The notes: a model not told the origin generated them from the letters alone. Counted from the first letter of the stretch, positions 16,715 through 25,722 are shown. The stretch is DNA of 64,000 nucleotides from a filamentous cyanobacterium CCT1 (GCA_003017855.1 PYER01000003.1:1-64000); one strand, 5' to 3'. A program made the numbers and translations.

Positions 16715-18859
16715 ATGATTTCTCCAGACTTAGTTTCAGGCATCACGTTTTGGATCTTCAAGGCTCTTTGGGAAAGCCGTGACGAAACTTACAAACTGCT
16801 AAGCCAGAGACTTAATCAGAGCATTTTCTATGCTTCAAAAGAATATCAGGCCAATTACATTGCTAGACACGGATTTATAAAACAAGAAGAGTTTAGGCCT
16901 TCTATAGCATTATCTAAACTTTATATATCGCCATCTCTCGTTGACCGAAAAATACCCGTTCATCAATTAAGCAAAACATTACCCTATTACAAAGAAATTG
17001 ACTACCTTAATAAGCTTAACCTGACCCAAGATAGCTCTAGTTTATTTGATCAACATAAACATTTAATTATTAAGGGAGATTCGGGGATTGGAAAAACAAC
17101 TTTTCTAAAGAAGCTAGGGTTAGAAGCCTTTGAGGAAAGAGAAGACTATCCTTCCGGTGGGTATATTCCCGTTTTTATTCAGATATCTCAAAGTTTTAAC
17201 ATTAAAATTGATCTACAAAAAATGGTGGAAGAAGAGTTTAAAGCTTGCGGTTTTCCGGAGTACGAAGGGTTTACAGAGTCGGCTTTAAAGAAAGGAAAAT
17301 TGCTCGTTCTAATTGATGAAAGTGACACGATTACACACCACCTCCAAGACAATTTAATTCTGAAGTTAAAAAGCTTTTCTGACCTCTATAAAGGCAACAG
17401 AATAGTATTAGCTAGTCGAAAATCTCTAAACACAAAAGCATTGACTCACTTTCACAGTGTTAGCATTTTGGGTTTTGGTAGCGATCAAATCCAAACGTAC
17501 ATCTACAAAGTCTACCAGGTACCGAATGAAGGAGTCATTTCTGATTCAACTTGCCAGGATATTTGGCAAAAAATAGGTGAAAACGACAAGGCGACAAGGT
17601 TGATAGTCCATAATCCTTTTTGCTTAAGTATTGTCCTGTCACTATACCAAAAATCAACCCAAAAAATTTCTGGTAAAACTATACTCTACGAGAAAATCCT
17701 CTCAAATCTACTAGGAACTACTATTTCTCCAGGCACTTTAGATCTCACCTATAAAGGAATGGAAAGTTCCGTTGAAGCTCGTCTAGGCATTTTATCTGAG
17801 ATGGCTTATGTTTGCCTTAAAAGTGGCAGACAGTACTTCCACAAAATGGAAATATACCGACTTTATGCAGCAATCGTGCAGAAACGAGCTATTCAATATG
17901 ATCTAACCAACTTTGCATCTATACGAGAGGAAACCTTTAACGATTTCCTCGTCAGCGTAAATGACAATTTATGTCAGTTCAGCAACCCGCTAATTCAAAA
18001 GATACTTGTTTCACATCACCTTATGGGTAGCCTAAAAATCTTAGACGAATCAATTGATCAGTTTTTAGATACACCATCATGGGAGGATGTGTTCGTTTTC
18101 TTGGCCGGTATGCAAGGGGCTGACTACTTGCTATCAATTATACAAAATAGAATTTTTTCTAATTTAAGCACCCCTAACCTGAGCAGCTTTATGAATTGGA
18201 TCGAGTCTGTCTCTGAAGATGTATGTATATCATCAAATCAAGCCGTTAATCGATGCTATGTAGCATTTATGGTTTTTGAAATAATGCTGCTATTCGGCGA
18301 TCGCAATTCCGACAAATCAGTCATAGCTAATATTCTTAAAAAGATTAAGGAAGTTATTTCCCTTTTGGATCCCGAATGCCATCTTATTAATTCAATCAAT
18401 TCCAAGAATATCGACGGCATGAGATTGAGTTTAAATCATTTTATCGATCCTAAGATAACTAGGGGTTTGTCACTAGAACGCCTTCTTGATTTGGCAGCAA
18501 TTCTTTCTAAAAAAGCGCAGTCTTATAAATTAATTAATTCTAGTAATGCACAAAGATTGCTGTCCACAATATCGCGCATAAGAAAACAGCTGGAGGGTAA
18601 ATCTATATCAACTTATCACCGAAAAGTCTGTGAAAAAAACCTGTACATGTTATGGATGAGCTCTTTCGATATGGTCGATAACAATCTTAAGTTCACGCCC
18701 AGTGACTTACAGTCATTCTATTTATATAGCCGGGGAGCATGTCTCATTGTTAATTGCCTTCGAGAAGCTTTTTATGTATCTGGAAGACTTCAGGACGATG
18801 TAATTCAAGCTTTGTTTACAAATCCCGTTTCCGCTTTTCCCCCCACAACCAACCTATAG
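16715..18859 (+). CDS. NACHT/STAND-family NTPase
   Basis: A 714-residue protein with a P-loop NTPase core: Walker A GDSGIGKTT (121-129), Walker B LLVLIDESD (196-204) and a sensor-like NRIVLASR (228-235), as in NACHT NTPases. The first 110 residues are helical, starting with a moderately hydrophobic stretch (SGITFWIFKALW). Residues 320-714 are long helices with no recognisable LRR, TPR or WD repeats. STAND NTPases act as signal-activated oligomerising switches in bacterial stress or phage defence; no nuclease, TIR or protease effector is visible in this chain. The gene is very AT-rich but contains a HIP1 site. AGGAAAG precedes the ATG. Confidence 0.85.
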   Translation: MISPDLVSGITFWIFKALWESRDETYKLLSQRLNQSIFYASKEYQANYIARHGFIKQEEFRPSIALSKLYISPSLVDRKIPVHQLSKTLPYYKEIDYLNKLNLTQDSSSLFDQHKHLIIKGDSGIGKTTFLKKLGLEAFEEREDYPSGGYIPVFIQISQSFNIKIDLQKMVEEEFKACGFPEYEGFTESALKKGKLLVLIDESDTITHHLQDNLILKLKSFSDLYKGNRIVLASRKSLNTKALTHFHSVSILGFGSDQIQTYIYKVYQVPNEGVISDSTCQDIWQKIGENDKATRLIVHNPFCLSIVLSLYQKSTQKISGKTILYEKILSNLLGTTISPGTLDLTYKGMESSVEARLGILSEMAYVCLKSGRQYFHKMEIYRLYAAIVQKRAIQYDLTNFASIREETFNDFLVSVNDNLCQFSNPLIQKILVSHHLMGSLKILDESIDQFLDTPSWEDVFVFLAGMQGADYLLSIIQNRIFSNLSTPNLSSFMNWIESVSEDVCISSNQAVNRCYVAFMVFEIMLLFGDRNSDKSVIANILKKIKEVISLLDPECHLINSINSKNIDGMRLSLNHFIDPKITRGLSLERLLDLAAILSKKAQSYKLINSSNAQRLLSTISRIRKQLEGKSISTYHRKVCEKNLYMLWMSSFDMVDNNLKFTPSDLQSFYLYSRGACLIVNCLREAFYVSGRLQDDVIQALFTNPVSAFPPTTNL

Positions 18860-18870
18860 GAGGATCCGCC

Positions 18871-19605
18871 ATGAATATTGAAAATTTAGTTCAACTCTCG
18901 TTCGAACAGTTGGATGAAATTCATCGACGAATTAGTACTGCGATTCATGAAAAAAGAATAATGAGGGTTGGTAATTCTGCAAGTGACATTTTAGATTTAA
19001 TGGCGACGAACTACTCTGACGTAGATCTGTGGGATGTACTCAATGAACTTGCATTTCGTAGTCAACTAAAGGTTGATCTAAAGAGCAGTTCAATTAGCTA
19101 TAAGCCAGTGCTGAATGAAACACCCAACTTAAAAGAGGACCAGAGGCCTGAATTATCGTTTCAAAACATTCAAATTCTATCAGAGCGATTGAAAACGATC
19201 CGAAATTCTGTTTTGCAGCATGATGACTCTCGCTTGTTATGGTTAACCAGCGGAGCTACCCAAAAAACATCAAAAATGTTTGGCAAAGATTTGGCAGAAG
19301 TTTTACAGGAAGCAACCAAAAGATTGGATAGACTACACGACGTAAGTGACGAAGACGAGCAGATAAAGGATTTAAGTTCTGAGGTCATCAAAATAGATGA
19401 GTGGGCAGAATTTAAACTTGGCATCTCTTTATTGTATGGAACTTTAACGGTCATTAATCCATTTTCTTCTAGAGACAATCAAACCAAAGACAATCCTCGT
19501 ACATCGCAACGGCTTCCCACGTCTGAAAACAGCAGAAATAAAGCTAGTTTAGAGCTTAGCTTTTACTCAAATCAGCGCAAAGGCGCTAGCGGCTACGTTC
19601 AGTAA
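18871..19605 (+). CDS. unknown protein translationally coupled to the NACHT gene
   Basis: The ATG at 18871 is preceded by AGGAGG that overlaps the NACHT stop codon, a very strong site 7 nt away, so I reject the longer track start inside the NACHT gene. The 244-residue product is mostly helical and polar, with LSFEQLDEIHRRISTAI at the N-terminus and a probable coiled segment near 145-170. The C-terminal 40 residues are Ser/Asn/Arg-rich and likely disordered. I recognise no family. Tight coupling suggests stoichiometric expression with, and perhaps binding to, the NTPase. Confidence 0.75.
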   Translation: MNIENLVQLSFEQLDEIHRRISTAIHEKRIMRVGNSASDILDLMATNYSDVDLWDVLNELAFRSQLKVDLKSSSISYKPVLNETPNLKEDQRPELSFQNIQILSERLKTIRNSVLQHDDSRLLWLTSGATQKTSKMFGKDLAEVLQEATKRLDRLHDVSDEDEQIKDLSSEVIKIDEWAEFKLGISLLYGTLTVINPFSSRDNQTKDNPRTSQRLPTSENSRNKASLELSFYSNQRKGASGYVQ

Positions 19606-19650
19606 TAGTTCTCAGCCTGTATCAACACATCTAAAATGGGAGAAAACCGA

Positions 19651-20505
19651 ATGGGCGCTGACGGATCTGACCACCTATCATACTTAAAGCGGTACCCAAT
19701 GCTAAAGCATGAAGAGGAAGTTGAGCTTGGGCAAAAAGTTCGAAGGATGATGGATCACTGTGAACCCGTTCCTTCCAAAATTATCAAAGAGGGAATTGCT
19801 GCCAAGCGCCGCATGATAGAAGGAAACTTGAGACTCGTAGTTTATATCGCCAAAAAGTACCTTGGGCGAGGCTTAGATTTAGATGATTTGGTGTCAGAGG
19901 GAATTATTGGACTGAATCGGGCGGTAGAAAAATTTGAGCCGACTAGAGGTTACCGCTTTAGTACCTATAGCTGCTGGTGGATTCGTCAATCAATTACTCG
20001 AGCATTAGCAAATCAGGGGCAAAGTATTCGCATTCCTATGCACATAGTTGAGAAGTTGAATAGGGTGAAAAAATGGCAACACTTATTTCAACTCAAAAAT
20101 AACCAGTTTCCTAACCAGGGCGAGTTAGAGGTTTTTTTGAAGAATGAGCTGGGCTTGAACTTTGCTGATTTTCAAAGATTGGTTTTGATTACACAACGCA
20201 ACCCTAGCTTAGATGCTTCTTTAAACAATGATGATTTAGACTTTAATTTGGGTAATTCTCTGCGCGATGAATGCTATGAACGAGCAGTTGAGTCTTTAGA
20301 AAGTAGCTATGAGTTGGATGATATTTTGGGGCAGGCTAATCTGACTGAGCGAGAGCTTAAGGTACTAAAGTTACACTTCAACTATAATCAGAGCCTAAAC
20401 GATATTGGGCAACAACATTTAGGTGGAGTTACCCGGGAACGGGTAAGGCAGATTAAGGTGGCCGCGCTTCAGAAGTGCCGCCACGCGATCGCCCTAAGGG
20501 ACTGA
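19651..20505 (+). CDS. sigma-70 family RNA polymerase sigma factor (group 2-like)
   Basis: The second ATG has GGGAGA 7 nt upstream, while the track start at 19636 lacks a site; the protein is then 284 residues. Region 1.2 ([19 protein letters not shown]), region 2 ([40 protein letters not shown]) with 2.4 [18 protein letters not shown], and region 4 ([22 protein letters not shown]) are all visible. These are features of SigB/SigD-like group 2 factors, which direct RNA polymerase to alternative promoters. It follows the coupled NACHT pair by 45 bp and probably shares their transcript. The 19-residue N-terminal extension typical of primary sigma is absent. Confidence 0.92.
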   Translation: MGADGSDHLSYLKRYPMLKHEEEVELGQKVRRMMDHCEPVPSKIIKEGIAAKRRMIEGNLRLVVYIAKKYLGRGLDLDDLVSEGIIGLNRAVEKFEPTRGYRFSTYSCWWIRQSITRALANQGQSIRIPMHIVEKLNRVKKWQHLFQLKNNQFPNQGELEVFLKNELGLNFADFQRLVLITQRNPSLDASLNNDDLDFNLGNSLRDECYERAVESLESSYELDDILGQANLTERELKVLKLHFNYNQSLNDIGQQHLGGVTRERVRQIKVAALQKCRHAIALRD

Positions 20506-20538
20506 TATCTAGCCGCGTGATGTCTGGATTAGTGATTT

Positions 20539-21465
20539 TCAAGCTGATATTTCTTGGTGTGGCCCAAGCAAAAACTGTAGAGCGACAATGTTAGACCCAT
20601 CTGACTCTGTGTGGTATTTGTCTGCCCACGTACGCAGCATTTCATCAAGCTCCTGCAGAGCTTCGTCTTTCCGATCTTCCTGAATTTCTAAGGTTTCTAT
20701 GCCTCGCATAACACCACTTTCACCATCAATCCATGAGTACATCCAACGAAATGAGCGAGTTAGATCTTGAACCATTGTTTGCATACGAGCTTGCCGCCCC
20801 TTGGGAGAATACTCTTTCTTAAGTAGCAGATAAGCAGAGATTTCCTTGGTGATTTTAATCTCTTGCATTGTTTCTGAAGCTAGCAAACGATATTTTGCAT
20901 GCTCAGCAAGTGCTTCGCTAAAATCGGTTCGTTTTGACTCGTGCAGTAACGATTGTGCTTTCTCATGCAAGTCTCTTATTAAATCCTCAACATCACATTC
21001 TCGCAGCACGAGGCAGCTAGGTATATTTTTCGGAAAACTAGCCTCTAAAATGAGTCTTTCGCTTTCGCTTAAATTGAAAAGCCGGGTCATTGGTTCCCCA
21101 TTCTTCAGTGAATATTTCTCAAGCCAAAGGTAAGAAAAGCCAATTAGGTATGAAGGCTCTACACTTCCTAATAAACAAAGTGAGCCTCCATTTTCCAAAA
21201 GGGAATCAAATTCACCAACAATTTCTTTGACCCTGCGAGGCTCTACATGATGTAGAAAACCCGTACGTCTTAAGTTGTTTCCCTCTTCCAAATAGGTTAG
21301 ATAAACTGCGAATTTTGCGGCGACCGACACAGCATCAATGACCTTTCCATACCGGTGTCCAAAAGTTTTGATTAAATTGATTACAAGTAAAAGAATAAAG
21401 AAATCAATGTCGCTAACGTTCAAAGCTTTGGCAAGCTTATCGTGATTAACCCTGATCTGCACCAT
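20539..21465 (-). CDS. hypothetical protein convergent with the sigma factor
   Basis: A 308-residue, mainly helical protein that I do not recognise. A hydrophobic segment near residues 20-35 (DIDFFILLLVINLIKTF) may be buried or a membrane helix. Later parts are charged helices (LIRDLHEKAQSLLHESKR, ALQELDEMLRTWADKY). It is AT-rich like the cluster genes and ends only 33 bp from the sigma factor stop. Its own promoter would lie in the 21466-22230 gap. It could be part of the same acquired segment. Confidence 0.65.
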   Translation of the reverse strand: MVQIRVNHDKLAKALNVSDIDFFILLLVINLIKTFGHRYGKVIDAVSVAAKFAVYLTYLEEGNNLRRTGFLHHVEPRRVKEIVGEFDSLLENGGSLCLLGSVEPSYLIGFSYLWLEKYSLKNGEPMTRLFNLSESERLILEASFPKNIPSCLVLRECDVEDLIRDLHEKAQSLLHESKRTDFSEALAEHAKYRLLASETMQEIKITKEISAYLLLKKEYSPKGRQARMQTMVQDLTRSFRWMYSWIDGESGVMRGIETLEIQEDRKDEALQELDEMLRTWADKYHTESDGSNIVALQFLLGPHQEISA

Positions 21466-21745
21466 CTTAGATTTTCCAAGAACTCAGTCAACTAAATTGT
21501 CATTTGACCAAGATTAGCCGTAGTTCTGCTTTCCTACTTCAACGTCAAGATACGATTTTGAAGGTAAAACTTTTGCAGTTTCGCATCGTCAACCCTTTCT
21601 ACTCCGAAAAAAGCTTAGTTCAGAATAGTGGAGAAAAGGGTGTACGTTGACCGCGCCGTTTAAGTACGGTCGATTCATTTAGAAGTTTATTCTGAACAAA
21701 TCACGCTTCTACTAAGCAGTCATCCTGGGAATCACACATCATTGA

Positions 21746-21904
21746 CTTTACGCTATTTATACTTACGCCGTATCATCTTTATGGAAAATTAACAATCTAT
21801 CCAAAGGAATACGTATAAACACTGAGGTGAAGATTTTAGAAGAGAAAAAATACGTAGAAATACGGTTGCCGATTCTTGGGGAACTATTCGCTAGTAGGAA
21901 ATAG
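21746..21904 (+). pseudogene. possible gene remnant A
   Basis: A 52-codon open stretch with no ATG, GTG or TTG in a useful place, ending ILEEKKYVEIRLPILGELF plus a few residues. The charged and amphipathic pattern looks like the end of a real protein. The family is not recognised. Confidence 0.3.
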
Positions 21905-22059
21905 GCCTTTGTTTTTTCTGAAATTAAGCTGTAAGAACCAGTCAAAGAGGCTGAAGCCCTTTGATAGTAAGGGTTTCGAGGTGTGCGAGATGTTTTAGGA
22001 GATTCTGTGAGACGGTAAGTTCGCAGCTAATCTTTGTGAGAAGATTGCTAGGTGCATAA

Positions 22060-22185
22060 TATTCACTAGAAGTAAAATATTTGCTTCGTACTTTAAATGC
22101 ATCTATTATTCCTGCTGACGATATTAATATTCGCACTGGTAAGCTATCTGGAAAAACATCCGCAAGTGCAACGTTTAGACCTTGA
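22060..22185 (+). pseudogene. possible gene remnant B
   Basis: Directly after an in-frame TAA, 41 codons read protein-like sequence including LRTLNASIIPADDINIRTGK. Only a TTG is available as start. It could be the 3' end of a decayed gene; the family is not recognised. Confidence 0.28.
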
Positions 22186-22230
22186 AGGGCTATAAATCAC
22201 AGAATAAAGCCTTATCGTGGCTGGGTTTGA

Positions 22231-22734
22231 TTAGCAATGCGCCTTTCCTGTCGGGAAGGTGTCCTCCTCCATTGGCGGCAGCAGGTGTACCAGGTAGCGG
22301 GTGAACTGCACGCCATTGCGGTCAACTACTTCGGTGTCGTACTGGCTAAAACCGAATTTTTGGAATAGGCCTAGGCTGAATTCGCTGGCTTCGGCGTAAA
22401 GGCGCTGAATTTTGCGCTGTCGAGCATGGTCTAGCACAGCCTGCATGAGGGTTGAGCCTATGCCTTGCCGCAGGCAGTCGTGACGAACGTAGATAGAAGC
22501 AACGTAGCCATCTTCGCCAATGCCTGTAAAGCCCACAATGCCAGTGTCGTCTTCGGCTATATAGGTGGTGACGCCTAAAATAAACTGGCGAAAGCGAGGG
22601 CTGGAGCCATCTACGGCGGCCCATGCCTCCGTTTGGGCAGGGGTGTAGTGCTGGGGGGCGTTGACCAACACCGTTTCTTGAAACAGGGTAGCCAGGGCCG
22701 ACAAATCGGCTTCGGTCGCAAAGCGGAGGCGCAT
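22231..22734 (-). CDS. GNAT-family N-acetyltransferase
   Basis: A 167-residue GNAT protein: the N-terminal RFATEADLSALATLFQETV, the central beta strands with GIVGFTGIGEDGYVASIYVRHDCLRQGIG (the acetyl-CoA pyrophosphate-binding segment reads R-Q-G-I-G-S), and the closing LYAEASEFSLGLFQKFGF. It transfers an acetyl group from acetyl-CoA to an unknown amine. It marks the return of GC-rich core-like sequence. The ATG is 30 bp from the stop of the next minus-strand gene upstream, so the two could be co-transcribed. Confidence 0.9.
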   Translation of the reverse strand: MRLRFATEADLSALATLFQETVLVNAPQHYTPAQTEAWAAVDGSSPRFRQFILGVTTYIAEDDTGIVGFTGIGEDGYVASIYVRHDCLRQGIGSTLMQAVLDHARQRKIQRLYAEASEFSLGLFQKFGFSQYDTEVVDRNGVQFTRYLVHLLPPMEEDTFPTGKAHC

Positions 22735-22776
22735 AGCTTGGGTACAGGAATACGGCTTGTGGGGGCAAACGCGATT

Positions 22777-23247
22777 TTACAGTGGCTCACAGACGACTGG
22801 AACCGCAGGGCTACCGCAGAAACCGACCACAAAGCGATCGTTGACGGGGTCGCGGGGGGCCGCTACCAGCGTAATCACCACTGGCGCTATCCCCAGGGTG
22901 ACGGGCACCGTCCAGTGGCTGTCTTCTCCAGGGGTGCTAAACCAGGCTTTTTGCAGCTCTGGCTCGACGGTATCGGGGCCGGTGTCAAAGGTGGGCGACG
23001 TTAATTGCACATTGAGGTATTCTGCCGTGCGCAGCTGGGGGTAGACAAACTCTAACCCTGTAGAAATGGCGGCATCGCCTTCTCCGGCGGTAATGACGGC
23101 CCGGCAGCGCAGTTGCCCAGTGGGCGAGTCTACCTCCGTGGGCACCTGCAGGGTAGATGAGGCGGCGCTATGGCTTTGGGCTAGGCCAGCGCCCGCGGCC
23201 AGGGTGGCTAAGGCAGCCAACCAGAGGAAGCGAAGGGGGCTATTCAT
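22777..23247 (-). CDS. exported hypothetical protein
   Basis: The ATG at 23247 gives 156 residues starting with a signal peptide (MNSPLRFLWLAALATLAAGAGLAQS); the earlier track start would bury it. The mature part is beta-rich with one Cys near the N-terminus (RCRAVIT) and two near the end (FCGSP, VVCEPL), so a disulfide is possible. I recognise no family. It lies upstream of the GNAT gene on the same strand and is followed from the MacB-like gene by 110 bp. Confidence 0.65.
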   Translation of the reverse strand: MNSPLRFLWLAALATLAAGAGLAQSHSAASSTLQVPTEVDSPTGQLRCRAVITAGEGDAAISTGLEFVYPQLRTAEYLNVQLTSPTFDTGPDTVEPELQKAWFSTPGEDSHWTVPVTLGIAPVVITLVAAPRDPVNDRFVVGFCGSPAVPVVCEPL

Positions 23248-23359
23248 GGACGTAACTCTGTCAGTAAACGTTAGTGAAGAGAAAACTCTCAAGAGGAATA
23301 ACTTCACTGGCAGAGAGCGCAATTTCGCTCAGATTGGAAAATTTAGATCAGGGGGGTGG

Positions 23360-24583
23360 CTAGGCTGTACGCAGGGCCACGATGGGGTCGAGTTTGGCGG
23401 CTTGACGAGCCGGAAACACGCCAAAGAAAAGACCAATGCCGCCAGAGATGCTAACGGCAAGAACAATGGCCCCGATTGAAATCCCGGCCTCGAAGGGGCT
23501 AAGCACTCCGATCAGCAGAATGCCGCTCACCCCCAAAGCCGTGCCAATTACCCCGCCCGCCACCGAGAGAATGATGGCCTCAATCAAAAACTGACCCAGA
23601 ATATCGCTCTGGGATGCGCCGATCGCCTTCCGCAGCCCAATCTCCTGGGTGCGCTCACGCACCGACACCAGCATGATGTTCATAATGCCGATGCCGCCGA
23701 CAAAGAGGGAAATACCGGCGATCGCAGCCAGCATAATCGTCAGCGCCCCGGTAATGGTGTTGGCGATGGTCAGCAGCGTGTCCTGGCTGCTGATGTAGAA
23801 GTCGTCTTCGTCGCGAATGTTGTGGCGCAGGCGCAGCAGGTTGGTAATTTGAAACTCGGCGGTGGCCATGCTCTCGCGATCGCGGGCCGACACCGTAATA
23901 AACGAAACCTCGATCCCATAGGGCGATCGCTCGCCCCCGGCCAGGCGGCTTTCTTTGGTCGTCAGCGGCACCATCACCGCGTCGTCGTAGTCGAGGCCTA
24001 GGTTAGAGCCCTTTGGCTCCAGTACCCCTACCACATCAAAGGTGACGCCCCCCACGCGAATTTGCTGGCCCAGGACAGGCTGGTTGTCAAACAGGCGCTC
24101 TCGCAGGGTTTCGCCAATCACGGCAACCTGGGCACTGCGGGTCATATCCAGCTCGCTGACAAACCGTCCCCTGGCCACCTCAAAACTGCGCACCGTTAGA
24201 AAGTCAGGGGTAATGCCCACCACGTTGACGTTGGCGTTGCGGTTGCGAAAGGTGACGAGCTGGCGACCGCTCGACTCTGCGGCCACCGCGGCCACTGAGG
24301 GCACCTGCTGGGCGATCGCCTCCGCATCGGCCAGCACCAGCGTGCGCGGAATTTCCAAAGAGCCCAGCTGGCGGGTCTCTTGACTGCCCGGCACCACAAA
24401 CAGCACGTTTGGCCCCAGGGTTTCGAGCTGGGCATTGACAAACCGCTGCGCCCCCTCGCCCAGGCCCACCATCGTAATCACCGAGGCATTGCCAATAATG
24501 ATGCCCAGCATGGTTAAGGTGCTGCGCAGCCGGTTAGCAGCCAGGGTTTTCGTCGCCATCGACAGGCTTTCTTGCAGATTCAT
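23360..24583 (-). CDS. MacB/FtsX-type ABC transporter permease
   Basis: A 407-residue permease. The N-terminal helix lies in a conserved motif (AANRLRSTLTMLGIIIG), followed by the MacB periplasmic core domain (about 50-240). Three C-terminal helices form the FtsX domain with GGIGIMNIMLVSVRERTQEIGLRKAIGA, the typical mechanotransmission segment. No ATPase domain is fused. Its partner adaptor is encoded at 25757-27097 on the same strand, but two unrelated genes lie between. Such systems move small molecules, peptides or glycolipids across the envelope. The start is 13 bp after the Uma2 stop. Confidence 0.92.
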   Translation of the reverse strand: MNLQESLSMATKTLAANRLRSTLTMLGIIIGNASVITMVGLGEGAQRFVNAQLETLGPNVLFVVPGSQETRQLGSLEIPRTLVLADAEAIAQQVPSVAAVAAESSGRQLVTFRNRNANVNVVGITPDFLTVRSFEVARGRFVSELDMTRSAQVAVIGETLRERLFDNQPVLGQQIRVGGVTFDVVGVLEPKGSNLGLDYDDAVMVPLTTKESRLAGGERSPYGIEVSFITVSARDRESMATAEFQITNLLRLRHNIRDEDDFYISSQDTLLTIANTITGALTIMLAAIAGISLFVGGIGIMNIMLVSVRERTQEIGLRKAIGASQSDILGQFLIEAIILSVAGGVIGTALGVSGILLIGVLSPFEAGISIGAIVLAVSISGGIGLFFGVFPARQAAKLDPIVALRTA

Positions 24584-24596
24584 AAGAAGTATCTTG

Positions 24597-25214
24597 TCAG
24601 GAATTGGATCGCAGGGCAGTCAAAAATTGAATTTGGGCCTCAACAGCCTCTTCAAGCTGAGTACAGCGTTCCAGCAGGGCAATATCTAAATTTGGCAACC
24701 AGCTGCTACGGTCGGCCACCTGATAGTCAGGGTTGCCATCAGCAGCGGGATTGAGGTGATAGATCACCAGATGATTGCTCTGCCAAAACCAAACCTCTGC
24801 CACATTAAACCGTCGATACTTCTCCAGCTTTTCCAGCCCACCACTCGTAAAAACTACTTCAATAGCTAGGTCAGGATAAGGTTTATCAATTTCAAAATAA
24901 TAGGATTCATCTGGATCAAAGGATGCTCCCTTCTCCTCTGCTTCGCAGGTAGCATTACCTGACGGAAAGAATCGAATGCCTAACTCAAAACAATAGGCTT
25001 CGATCAAAATAGCGATTAGCTTTTTCACTCGCTCGTGAGATTTGCCAGTGGTCGTCAATTCAATGGCGCCATCCAGGTAGGTAATTTTGAGGCCAGGGGT
25101 CTGGGCCGCCCAGCTTTGCAGGTTCTTGAAGTGGTCCCATGGATAGCGCCCAGGCAGGGTAAGGGCTTGCTCTACAGACGAGGGCTGAATTGGTAAGGAG
25201 ACTTGAGTCGTCAT
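24597..25214 (-). CDS. Uma2-family (DUF820) putative restriction-fold endonuclease
   Basis: AGGAGG precedes the ATG at 25214 by 9 nt, so I trim the track start; 205 residues remain. The DUF820/Uma2 signature is present: ELTTTGKSHERVKKLIAIL and PYPDLAIEVVFTSGGLEKLEKYRRFNVAEVWFW, giving a plausible PD-(D/E)xK core (Asp in PDLAIEV, Glu, Lys in EKLEKY). The C-terminal half adds the usual strand-helix elements. Uma2 proteins are numerous in cyanobacteria and their role is unknown, with nuclease activity inferred from the fold. It follows the DUF29 gene by 4 bp. Confidence 0.88.
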   Translation of the reverse strand: MTTQVSLPIQPSSVEQALTLPGRYPWDHFKNLQSWAAQTPGLKITYLDGAIELTTTGKSHERVKKLIAILIEAYCFELGIRFFPSGNATCEAEEKGASFDPDESYYFEIDKPYPDLAIEVVFTSGGLEKLEKYRRFNVAEVWFWQSNHLVIYHLNPAADGNPDYQVADRSSWLPNLDIALLERCTQLEEAVEAQIQFLTALRSNS

Positions 25215-25218
25215 CGCA

Positions 25219-25722
25219 TCATTCCTCCTGTAATGAAGCACCTGCCAGGGGCAGCCAACCTTTTTCTAGGGCCTGCTCTAGGCTAAAGCAAGGCTCTTCA
25301 GGAATAAGATTTGGCGCGATGCCGCTAGCAATCAAGACATTATCTCGGGCGTCCTGATATTCAGTCTGAAAATTTTCCAGCAGATAAGGTTTCAGTCTGG
25401 GGCTATCCTTCAAAAGCCGACGAATTTCCTTACGAAAGTTGTTGATTTCTACCGTCCAACCCCGCAAGCACGGCTGACGCTCTGCATCCCAGTACTTAAT
25501 CTTGAGCAGGTGTTCGCAGAGGCGAGCTAGATAGCTTAAAACAGCTCGCTTATCACTTCTGCCCAAACTTTCAATTTCCTCAATTAGATTGTCTAGATCA
25601 AGATTGTCAAATCGGCGATTTTTTAGCAGGGCGGCGGTGGTCTCTATCCACAGTAAAAAATCTGTGTCGTACAGAGACGGGGCGTTTACCTGGGTTGTAG
25701 CATCACTGGTCTTAAGGGTCAT
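25219..25722 (-). CDS. DUF29 family protein
   Basis: The internal ATG (MTLKTSDATTQVNAPSLYDT) gives 167 residues; the track start overlaps the adaptor gene in another frame. DUF29 features are LYDTDFLLWIETTAALLKNRRF, NLDLDNLIEEIESLGRSDK, a helix ARLCEHLLKIKYW, and a final FSLEQALEKGWLP. It shares the fold pattern of the 8778 protein, with the GW(L)P ending. It lies 4 bp upstream of the Uma2 gene, and the pair sits between the adaptor and permease genes of a MacAB-like exporter. Confidence 0.85.
   Translation of the reverse strand: MTLKTSDATTQVNAPSLYDTDFLLWIETTAALLKNRRFDNLDLDNLIEEIESLGRSDKRAVLSYLARLCEHLLKIKYWDAERQPCLRGWTVEINNFRKEIRRLLKDSPRLKPYLLENFQTEYQDARDNVLIASGIAPNLIPEEPCFSLEQALEKGWLPLAGASLQEE

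Larger units (their letters stand above)
21466..22230. other. AT-rich interval with probable gene debris
   Basis: About 765 bp with no complete gene. There is an inverted repeat GTTCAGAATA (21618-21627) and TATTCTGAAC (21688-21697), and two plus-strand fragments with protein-like composition (21746-21904, 22060-22185) but no proper starts. The two small minus-strand ORFs in the track overlap these fragments and are less convincing. Confidence 0.45.

Noticed and set aside
18754-18870. Upstream extension of the 18871 gene
   Set aside because: It would overlap the NACHT gene in another frame; the AGGAGG site clearly favours the ATG at 18871.
21763-22136. Two overlapping minus-strand small ORFs
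   Set aside because: Ser/Leu-rich sequence antisense to more convincing plus-strand remnants; no ribosome sites.
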